From Bryobacterales bacterium (GTDB lineage Bacteria; Acidobacteriota; Terriglobia; Bryobacterales; Bryobacteraceae), in assembly GCA_003132865.1 (NCBI GenBank), contig PKYZ01000892.1:1-5905 (forward strand): a stretch of 5,905 nt of DNA, given 5' to 3'. The notes beneath the pieces were generated by a model. It worked only from the letters and a program-made list of their open reading frames with translations. It was not told the DNA's origin and did no database searches. The position numbers and the translations under genes are program-made. Below are positions 1 to 4,356 of the stretch, in pieces. Position 1 is the first letter of the stretch; each line of letters opens with the position of its first letter.

Positions 1-401
1 GTCAGATTCTCGCTCAGAGCCTCCATTAGTTTGAACAACATCGCCCCAGCCCCCTGAAGGCGGATACTCGCTGGCACGATATCAGGAATGCTCAGCAGCG
101 CGATCTTACCGCAATTCACAAGTCCTTGTCCGTAAAGATCATAGAGATCGAAGAGAACAGCCTGGTGTGGCTCTATCGAGGTGGGGTCACCTTGGTAGTT
201 GCGTTGACGCAGCGGCAAAGAACCTTGGGTTACCTCCATTAAGCCAGCAATAGATAACAAGCACAATTGGCGATATGAGAGCCGCTGGGCCGTGCGGACA
301 AGCAGGTTTGCATGTGCCCTGTCGATCTGGGAGTTGAAAGCCAGATTCGCAATCAGATTGCCATAGAACCGGAGTTTGTTCTCTTCGTGTTCCAGGCAAT
401 G
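1..401 (-). pseudogene. 5'-truncated gene for an uncharacterised protein, runs off the left edge
   Basis: The minus strand is open from 401 to the window edge, about 133 codons, after an in-frame stop at 404-402. The translation looks like a genuine soluble protein: it contains RLSYRQLCLLS, then a stretch with LFDLYDLYGQGLV, then IPDIVPASIRLQGAG near the left edge. No ATG, GTG or TTG stands at a plausible 5' end. The first ATG (239) falls in the middle of the coding-like stretch, and the 54 codons before it read just as naturally as those after it. I therefore read this as the interior and C-terminal half of a larger protein whose N-terminal part was lost, with the break at about 400, next to the start of the plus-strand HTH gene. 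I do not recognise a named family, and the function is unknown. An alternative is a shorter gene starting at ATG 239; a GGAG-type ribosome binding site is not evident there. Confidence 0.7.
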
Positions 402-409
402 TCAGTAAA

Positions 410-781
410 TTGAGCCCAAAGCAGGAGCAGGCGATGCTGGCCCTGCTGACGAATCAGGGCGTAGACAATGCCGCACGCGCCGTTGGAATCGCGCCCAGGA
501 CGCTGTACAGATGGATGAACGAACCTCTGTTCGACAAGGCCTACCGGAAGGCGCGCCGGGCCGCGTTCGGGCAAGGCACCGCGCGGTTGCAGCAGGCGTC
601 CGGCGCGGCGGTTTCCACCGTGCTGAAGATCATGGTGGACCAGAACGCGGCGGCTTCCACCAAGCTCCGGGCCGCCGAACTGGTGTTGACGCACGGCGCC
701 AAGGCCATCGAGATCGAAGACGTTGAAGCTCGCGTGTCGGAGTTGGAGCGCGCCGCGGAAGAGGCGAAGCAGAAGCGGTGA
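410..781 (+). CDS. Helix-turn-helix protein, phage terminase small-subunit-like
   Basis: A protein of 123 residues. Residues 3-10 (PKQEQAML) lead into an HTH at about 11-40, in which AARAVGIAPRTLYRWM supplies the turn and recognition helix. FDKAYRKARRAAFGQ follows, then a helical middle, and the C-terminal 25 residues (IEDVEARVSELERAAEEAK) look like a short coiled coil. This order resembles small HTH proteins related to phage terminase small subunits (phBC6A51-like), which bind DNA. No large terminase gene is present here, so a packaging role is not supported and a general DNA-binding role is the safer call. The start is TTG at 410, chosen because the PKQEQ segment looks conserved and upstream codons reach a stop at 335. 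ATG at 434, with AGGAG six bases upstream, is a good alternative and would remove only eight residues. It is the first gene of the plus-strand run, and its stop overlaps a GTG (GTGA, 778-781). Confidence 0.8.
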   Translation: MSPKQEQAMLALLTNQGVDNAARAVGIAPRTLYRWMNEPLFDKAYRKARRAAFGQGTARLQQASGAAVSTVLKIMVDQNAAASTKLRAAELVLTHGAKAIEIEDVEARVSELERAAEEAKQKR

Positions 782-972
782 GGTCAGCGACGATATGGGG
801 CGATATCAGTCCGAAGGAAAGGACAGTGGCCAGCCACGCACGCCCTAAATGTAGACAAGCACGGGGGCTTCGAGCCAGGACGCGCTTCACCGGCATTCAC
901 CGGATCGCCGGCGGCTCGAAACAACGCGCGCCTGAAGTGCTGAACCGAGGTCGAAGTAGCGTATGTTCTTGA
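778..972 (+). CDS. Weak small ORF overlapping the HTH gene (hypothetical)
   Basis: This 64-codon frame begins with a GTG that overlaps the preceding stop as GTGA, and it ends nine bases inside the next ORF, which starts at 963. The product would be basic and rich in Arg, with no hydrophobic segment or recognised domain. Its placement suits a translationally coupled gene, but the composition (scattered Arg, Ser and Gly, no clear helices) is close to what a GC-rich non-coding frame gives. If it is not coding, the 180 bases between 782 and 962 hold nothing else I can recognise. Confidence 0.25.
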   Translation: MRSATIWGDISPKERTVASHARPKCRQARGLRARTRFTGIHRIAGGSKQRAPEVLNRGRSSVCS

Positions 973-1158
973 TCGACGAACACGGAGAACGTCCGATTTG
1001 TAAGGCGTGCCACAAGCCTTTTGTCGCCACGCCCGAACAGATCCGGGCCTTTCGTCGGGAGCATCCGCGCATTTGCCATCGTCTGTCCGGCCTGCATCAT
1101 CCGCGACTGCGGCAGACCGGAGACTCTCCGGCGAAGGGAGTCTGCCGTTGCCATCTAA
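963..1158 (+). pseudogene. Small zinc-ribbon protein, frameshifted
   Basis: The first part reads MFLIDEHGERPICKACHKPF followed by VATPEQIRAF, giving a CxxC knuckle and the PEQ segment typical of short zinc-ribbon proteins (zf-trcl type, in which CxxC, a TPEQ-like stretch and a second CxxC follow one another). In the starting frame the second CxxC is absent. In the next frame, from about 1051, the DNA encodes VGSIRAFAIVCPACIIRDCG and ends at TAA 1156-1158, which supplies the missing CPAC. Removing one T from the run at 1050-1052 joins the two halves into a protein of about 65 residues. The restored stop overlaps the TTG start and ribosome binding site of the next gene, as expected for the ancestral arrangement. 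The likely role is nucleic-acid or protein binding through one zinc ion. As sequenced, the gene is broken. The start ATG has only a weak GAGG 12 bases upstream. Confidence 0.6.
1134..1140 (+). promoter_or_regulatory. Ribosome binding site AAGGGAG for the winged-helix gene
   Basis: AAGGGAG lies seven bases before TTG 1148. It decides the start of the winged-helix gene in favour of this TTG and against the far-upstream ATG at 1007, whose extra 47 residues are only the zinc-ribbon gene read out of frame. Confidence 0.6.
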
Positions 1159-1669
1159 AGTCTCTATAAAGAAACCCTGTCAGTATTTTGACAGGTCCTG
1201 TAAAACGGCTGACAGGCAAACTGCCACGTTTACGGGTTTCGGCAAGGCTCCAGCGGACGTGAACGCGATACCGTCGCGGCGTTTGTCTCCGATTGCCAAA
1301 CTCGTGTTCTACGCTCTGGCGACCAAGGCTTGCGGGACGGACCGCACGATCTGGATGAGCGACGGCGCCATCGCCCGGCGATGCGGCGTCAGCCGGCCCT
1401 CGGTGATAGCTTGTATGCGCCAGTTATTGACGGAGGGATTGGTGGAGAAGGTTGGTCTACCGGTCAACCAGATTCAGGCGTATCGCATCTGCCACCCGTT
1501 GTTCGGAAAGGTAGCCGGCCATACGGTTGCCACCGACCCTTCGAGTAGTTCGAGTCCCGCAGCAATGGCCATGCGTTCTTGCGCGAGTTGCCACCGACCG
1601 TGCCGGCGCTTGACCCGCGCGGGAATCTGTCGTGGTTGCCAATCGGATCCGACCTGGCGGCGAGAGTGA
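1148..1669 (+). CDS. Winged-helix DNA-binding protein with C-terminal zinc knuckle (C-terminus frameshifted)
   Basis: From TTG 1148 the product has 173 residues. Residues 45-60 (LSPIAKLVFYALATKA) and 68-103 (IWMSDGAIARRCGVSRPSVI, then a helix ending GLVEKVG) form a winged helix of the HTH_36 kind, found in phage and plasmid replication or regulatory proteins. A Ser-rich linker (131-136) leads to CASC (145-148) and CRGC (161-164), a four-cysteine zinc knuckle. The frame ends at TGA 1667-1669 soon after the knuckle. A paralogous fragment at 3011-3135 continues from CRGC as ADSDLLRRFED, and here the same continuation (DLAARVREIRSELG) lies in the other frame from 1651. A single base missing near 1649-1651 explains this, so the intact protein was probably about 218 residues. 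The alternative is a real stop with a coupled downstream gene starting at GTG 1666. The DNA-binding core is complete in either case. Its target is unknown. Confidence 0.75.
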   Translation: MPSKVSIKKPCQYFDRSCKTADRQTATFTGFGKAPADVNAIPSRRLSPIAKLVFYALATKACGTDRTIWMSDGAIARRCGVSRPSVIACMRQLLTEGLVEKVGLPVNQIQAYRICHPLFGKVAGHTVATDPSSSSSPAAMAMRSCASCHRPCRRLTRAGICRGCQSDPTWRRE

Positions 1670-1803
1670 GGGAGATACGCAGCGAACTGGGGCCGGGCGC
1701 ATCTCCGGAACAGATCGCGGAGCGAATGAAGCAAATCGCCGAAGATCGCGGTCGGCGCCGCCTAACCGCTCGCGTACGGCGCGTGATGGAGGCCGTAGCG
1801 TGA
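1666..1803 (+). CDS. Frameshifted C-terminal segment of the winged-helix gene, or a small coupled gene
   Basis: The frame open to TGA 1801-1803 encodes a clearly protein-like helical segment: EIRSELGPGASPEQIAERM, then KQIAEDRG, then LTARVRRVMEAVA. Two readings are possible. (a) It is the C-terminus of the winged-helix protein, displaced by a one-base deletion near 1650; alignment with the paralogue at 3011-3135 supports this. (b) It is a separate 45-residue gene starting at GTG 1666, whose GTGA overlaps the upstream stop, as at two other junctions in this window. I favour (a), because the coding character extends upstream of the GTG to DLAAR at 1651-1665. Confidence 0.55.
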   Translation: MREIRSELGPGASPEQIAERMKQIAEDRGRRRLTARVRRVMEAVA

Positions 1804-1807
1804 GGAG
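1802..1807 (+). promoter_or_regulatory. Ribosome binding site GAGGAG overlapping the upstream stop
   Basis: GAGGAG overlaps the TGA at 1801-1803 and sits eight bases before ATG 1816. This couples the 1816 gene to the one before it and makes an internal promoter unnecessary. Confidence 0.6.
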
Positions 1808-1815
1808 CGACTGAA

Positions 1816-2070
1816 ATGCGTGTGCTGGAGAGACGGCTTCGCCGATTTGAAGAGGGATTGCTGCCTCCGCCGGAAACCGCAGAGTCACGCCGTCTTCACG
1901 AGATTGTTCTGGGCATCCGGCGGGCTCGCGCAGCGCGGCTTGGCCTACCGGAGCCGGAAGATGTTCCAGCACCCGCCTTTAGGCCCGGAATGTCCCTGGC
2001 CGAGATGATACTGGCCGCGCGCGAGCGCAGGACCCCAGCGGAGGCGGCTTTATTGGACAGAGACTGTTAG
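1816..2070 (+). CDS. Small RRLxRxE-helix protein 1 (hypothetical)
   Basis: An 84-residue protein starting MRVLERRLRRFEEGLLPPPE. The N-terminal 14 residues form a basic amphipathic helix, followed by a proline break. A second helix (ESRRLHEIVLGIRRARAARLGL), a Pro-rich linker (PEPEDVPAPAF) and a third helix (MSLAEMILAARERRTPAEAALL) complete it. There is no membrane segment and no known catalytic motif. The first 20 residues resemble the N-termini of the genes at 2080 and 2747, which suggests a family of small proteins with a shared N-terminal module, perhaps for binding a partner. The ribosome binding site is strong and overlaps the previous stop, so the gene belongs to the same transcript. Function unknown. 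Confidence 0.7.
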   Translation: MRVLERRLRRFEEGLLPPPETAESRRLHEIVLGIRRARAARLGLPEPEDVPAPAFRPGMSLAEMILAARERRTPAEAALLDRDC

Positions 2071-2079
2071 AGCGCGACC

Positions 2080-2310
2080 ATGATCACCAAGAATCTCGCG
2101 CGGCGTTTGGAACGGCTGGAACACAGCCTGCTGCCGGTCCTCGAAGAGCCGCTCGTAATAAGAATCATATCCGTCTCTCCGGAGGGCGAGCGGGTTGACA
2201 GCGGCATCGAGTTCAAAGTGCCCGCAGTTCCGAAGCCGTTCAAGAAAGGATATGCTGGTGAGGGCCATCGCCAGGTCGTTGCTCAGGCTCCGGGAAAAAC
2301 GAAATCGTAG
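2080..2310 (+). CDS. Small RRLxRLE-helix protein 2 (hypothetical)
   Basis: A 76-residue protein starting MITKNLARRLERLEHSLLPV. The N-terminal helix matches the pattern of its neighbours (LxRRLxRLExxLLP). The middle, EEPLVIRIISVSPEGERVDS, looks like a beta-hairpin, and the C-terminus is basic and probably disordered (KTKS end). It starts nine bases after the stop of the preceding gene. No good Shine-Dalgarno precedes ATG 2080, so translation may depend on coupling. The function is unknown. It is a real gene in my view because of its similarity to the two other family members in the window and its natural composition. Confidence 0.7.
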   Translation: MITKNLARRLERLEHSLLPVLEEPLVIRIISVSPEGERVDSGIEFKVPAVPKPFKKGYAGEGHRQVVAQAPGKTKS

Positions 2311-2351
2311 CCGAATCGACGCCGGCTCGCGTCATAGAGAATGAGTCCGAC

Positions 2352-2356
2352 GAGGA
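2352..2356 (+). promoter_or_regulatory. Ribosome binding site GAGGA for the membrane protein
   Basis: GAGGA lies ten bases before ATG 2367 within a 56-base gap after the previous stop. No convincing promoter boxes are visible in that gap. Confidence 0.45.
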
Positions 2357-2366
2357 ATTTTCAACT

Positions 2367-2750
2367 ATGGGCGCTTTTATCCGTAGGCACAGATGGCTTT
2401 CGGCAAGCCTAATGCTCGTAGCCGGGTTAATCGGATGGTGGGTTAGCGGTGGGATTAGGGGCCAACTTGTTGCACATTTCGACGTGGCGCGAGGACACTA
2501 CGAGATACTGAGCCTGGGCTTCCCCGCCCCTTGGCGTTCCGAATTCGCCCGCATCTTGCGGGAGCGGTATGGGATTGAGCAGCGGGTGGTTGCAGGCTGC
2601 ATGGTGACTCCACCACTACTCGCTTATACCGAGGGGTACAACCGGGTCAGCATGACTGCGGCGAACCGCAAGTTTGGACGTGACGTTTTCAAAGAGAGCG
2701 CAGTTGATGCGATGTGGAGGATGCGACCGCTGATGAAGGGGCCCCGGTGA
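2367..2750 (+). CDS. Single-pass membrane protein, hypothetical
   Basis: A 127-residue protein. The N-terminus MGAFIRRHRW is positively charged and is followed by a hydrophobic span at about residues 11-27 (SASLMLVAGLIGWWVSG), which fits a type II membrane anchor with a cytoplasmic N-terminus. There is no clear signal-peptidase site. The remaining 100 residues (HYEILSLGFPAPWRSEFARI, then LRERYGIEQRVVAGCM, then a segment with YNRVSMTAANRKFGRDVF) would face the periplasm and look like a compact alpha/beta domain with a single cysteine. I do not recognise a named family. Its stop overlaps a GTG (GTGA, 2747-2750) that begins the third RRLxRLE gene, so it is part of the same coupled run. The intact reading frame contrasts with its frameshifted downstream neighbour. 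Confidence 0.75.
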   Translation: MGAFIRRHRWLSASLMLVAGLIGWWVSGGIRGQLVAHFDVARGHYEILSLGFPAPWRSEFARILRERYGIEQRVVAGCMVTPPLLAYTEGYNRVSMTAANRKFGRDVFKESAVDAMWRMRPLMKGPR

Positions 2751-3019
2751 GGGCCATTGCCAGACGCCTGCGCCGGTGGAGGATCAGTTCGGGCCCACGG
2801 AGCGAAAGCCGCGGGACTATTCCCGCATCGTGCTCATCCGGCTGGACCGCATCCCAGGTTTAGAGGGCGCCACGTGCAGACGAACTTGGTGGCCGAACGG
2901 CACGGTGCACAAGCGTGGTGCTGGGCAAGAGCAGCGACGGCCACGAGCTGACAAAAGAGGAATTGGACCAGTGGGTGGCCAGCTTTCCCATCGAGGAGGA
3001 GAACGGCATAATCGCCTGA
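2747..3019 (+). pseudogene. Small RRLxRLE-helix protein 3, two frameshifts
   Basis: Reading from GTG 2747, which overlaps the upstream stop as GTGA, gives VRAIARRLRR. The RRLxRLE pattern then needs one extra base at about 2776 to continue as LEDQFGPTERKPRDYSRIVL and IRLDRIPGLEGATCRRTWWP up to TVH (about 2910). A second shift, one surplus base at 2911-2912, is needed to reach a clear coding stretch, VVLGKSSDGHELTKEELDQW followed by VASFPIEEENGIIA, which ends at TGA 3017-3019. With both repairs the product is about 90 residues and starts like its paralogues at 1816 and 2080. As sequenced, no single frame gives the protein, so it is a pseudogene or carries sequence errors. The last codons run through the 18-bp direct repeat at 2993-3010. 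Confidence 0.65.
2993..3010 (+). repeat. 18-bp direct repeat, copy 1
   Basis: The sequence GAGGAGGAGAACGGCATA occurs here and, identically and in the same orientation, at 4301-4318. In copy 1 it encodes EEENGI at the end of the third RRLxRLE protein. The winged-helix paralogue fragment begins directly after it. Confidence 0.7.
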
Positions 3020-3135
3020 CCAGGGCAGGTCTCTGCCGCGGCTGCAAAGCTGATTCCGACCTGCTCCGGCGCTTCGAGGACCAACTTGCCCGTGGGGCCA
3101 TCCAAAAGGTGGGCTTCGATCCGGCGCGGCACTAG
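3011..3135 (+). pseudogene. 3' fragment, paralogue of the winged-helix protein's zinc-knuckle C-terminus
   Basis: The frame ending at TAG 3133-3135 encodes NRLTRAGLCRGCKADSDL and then LRRFEDQLARGAIQKVGF. It aligns with RRLTRAGICRGCQSDPxDLA in the winged-helix gene (about 1605-1665), at the DNA level too. The similarity starts at about 3012, just after the 18-bp repeat. The upstream CxxC, linker and winged helix are absent, so this is a detached C-terminal piece with no start of its own. Its value is diagnostic: it keeps the base that is missing at 1649-1651. It overlaps the stop of the preceding pseudogene. Confidence 0.6.
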
Positions 3136-3147
3136 AGAATCTTGCGA

Positions 3148-4140
3148 CTACGAGCCCGCAATAGCGAAGTAACCGTTCTCGGCCTGCACGTGTACGCCTT
3201 TACGCGCCACGGCCACGCGTAACTTATGAAACTTACCGTCCCAACTATGGCCGGATGGTTCGAACTCCACGCTGTAATTCGTGCGCGCGTCGCTCTCGGC
3301 TTGCGCGATGGCCCGGCTTAAATCCACATTGGCGAAGGTGCGGCCGCCCGTAACGCCGGTCAAAATCTCGAGGCCGTCGCGCTCCAGTACGCCCCGCGCC
3401 AGGTTCATCCCGGGGTCTGCGCTGTACATGACGATTCCACTCTGCCGAAATCGCGTGCCGAGCTGCCGTAAGGTCGGGACACCGTCCCAGTATTCGTGGC
3501 CCACCTGGGGGATCGTACTGGGAATTCCATACGTCACCCACAACAGTTCTTTCGTGCCGGCGAGCGGCGCCATGCGGTCGCGCATTTCGTCCAGCGCTCG
3601 GCCGGTCGCATTGAAGCGCGCGGAGATGCCGACGGGGCTGTCGCGGCGCAAATCCTGCGGCCGTAGCTGCGAGGTTTTCTTCATCGCGTCGTCCAGCTCC
3701 GGCACGATGTTTTCCACCCAATTAGCGCCAGCCGCTTTTGCATCCGCCGCGCCTTCCGGACTGCCTAAGGGATGCACGGGATACAGGCTGCCGTCATCCA
3801 CCAGCAGATACAAATACAAATTGCCCGCGGAAGGCAGATGCGCCAGCGACCGCTTCATCACCTCCCAGATTTCGCCGCGGGACGAGAAACTCGAATTCAG
3901 CAGATCGAAGAGGATGACCAGTGCGCTCGGGCCATCGGTTTGATTCAAGTGTACGGAAACGATCTTCTGCGGCGAGCCGTTGTCGTAGACTTTGAAATCG
4001 GAGGCGGTCAGGTCCGGGACGGGCTGACCGGCCGAATCGACGGCTACTGCGCGCAGGTCCACGTTGCGGGCTGGTGGTTGTGCCTGGAGCGCGAAAGCGG
4101 CGCCTAAGCACAGCACCGCCGGCCATCTGAAAGATGCCAT
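3148..4140 (-). CDS. Secreted VWFA-related protein (acidobacterial family, TIGR03436-like)
   Basis: A 330-residue protein. Residues 1-21 (MASFRWPAVLCLGAAFALQA then Q) are a signal peptide. Residues 27-66 contain VDLRAVAVDSAGQPVPDLTA, then SDFKVYDNGSPQKIVSV, the N-terminal beta domain of this family. A von Willebrand A-like fold follows: ALVILFDLLNSS (73-84) is the first strand and metal-site loop, here DLLNS instead of the classical DxSxS. ELLWVTYGIPS (198-208) and GIVMYSADP (235-243) are core strands, and LEILTGVTGGRTF (257-269) leads into ARTNYSVEFEP. The end, DGKFHKLRVAVARKGVHVQA then ENGYFA, is the usual terminal strand pair. The length is near that of the family. The start at 4140 is set by AGGAGG ten bases upstream; an upstream in-frame ATG at 4251 would add 37 residues that spoil the signal peptide. 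The role is presumably binding or adhesion outside the cytoplasm; substrates for this family are not established. It is the only clearly intact, conventional gene here and it converges with the small-gene run. Confidence 0.93.
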   Translation of the reverse strand: MASFRWPAVLCLGAAFALQAQPPARNVDLRAVAVDSAGQPVPDLTASDFKVYDNGSPQKIVSVHLNQTDGPSALVILFDLLNSSFSSRGEIWEVMKRSLAHLPSAGNLYLYLLVDDGSLYPVHPLGSPEGAADAKAAGANWVENIVPELDDAMKKTSQLRPQDLRRDSPVGISARFNATGRALDEMRDRMAPLAGTKELLWVTYGIPSTIPQVGHEYWDGVPTLRQLGTRFRQSGIVMYSADPGMNLARGVLERDGLEILTGVTGGRTFANVDLSRAIAQAESDARTNYSVEFEPSGHSWDGKFHKLRVAVARKGVHVQAENGYFAIAGS

Positions 4141-4150
4141 GGGGACGAAC

Positions 4151-4156
4151 CCTCCT
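4151..4156 (-). promoter_or_regulatory. Ribosome binding site AGGAGG of the VWFA-related gene
   Basis: On the minus strand AGGAGG precedes ATG 4140 by ten bases. It is the best Shine-Dalgarno sequence in the window and fixes this start. Confidence 0.8.
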
Positions 4157-4157
4157 G

Positions 4158-4318
4158 TTGAAGGTAGACGCCGCGTGGTTTGCCCGGTTACGTCAATGCC
4201 GGTGCAAATGCGGGTGCGGCTGCACCGAGCTTGCATCGTGCACATGCGCATGCGGGCGGATCAGTTTGGCGCGCTCCAGCAGCGCGGTGACGAACGCGGA
4301 GAGGAGGAGAACGGCATA
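4158..4318 (+). other. Cysteine-rich coding remnant (CxCxCxCxC), possible broken zinc-binding ORF
   Basis: In the plus frame through 4197, the sequence encodes AAWFARLRQCRCKCGCGC followed by TELASCTCACGRISLAR, with cysteines at alternate positions (4197-4223) and three more at 4239-4253. In the frame two bases on, the DNA continues as LQQRGDERGEEENGI through the 18-bp repeat. Joined by one small indel near 4270 these would give a basic Cys-rich protein ending in a helical tail. No convincing start or Shine-Dalgarno is visible, and the stretch overlaps the 5' leader of the minus-strand VWFA gene. It may be a remnant, or a chance product of the TGC-rich DNA. Confidence 0.3.
4301..4318 (+). repeat. 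18-bp direct repeat, copy 2
   Basis: Identical to 2993-3010. Directly after this copy begins the body of the next plus-strand protein (TLAFVLRVSKLEP), which has no start codon there. Confidence 0.7.
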
Positions 4319-4356
4319 CGCTGGCGTTCGTCCTGCGGGTATCGAAGCTGGAGCCC

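Noticed and set aside
1007..1147. N-terminal extension of the winged-helix protein to ATG 1007
   Set aside because: The extra 47 residues overlap the zinc-ribbon gene out of frame and are Ser/Ala/Arg-rich; a good AAGGGAG site serves TTG 1148.
1457..1972. Minus-strand open frame of 171 codons
   Set aside because: It lies opposite the winged-helix gene and the 1816 gene, both of which have ribosome binding sites and recognisable features; the translation is rich in Arg, Ala and Pro as expected of an antisense frame in GC-rich DNA.
2341..2412. Short ORF starting ATG 2341
   Set aside because: About 23 codons, out of frame with the membrane protein, with no ribosome binding site; the GAGGA inside it serves ATG 2367.
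3281..3943. Plus-strand open frame of 220 codons
   Set aside because: Fully antisense to the VWFA-related gene, whose domain matches are unambiguous.
4160..4196. Minus-strand promoter for the VWFA gene (TTGACG at 4196-4191)
   Set aside because: No acceptable -10 box at 16-18 bases; the nearest candidates are at 21-24 bases spacing.
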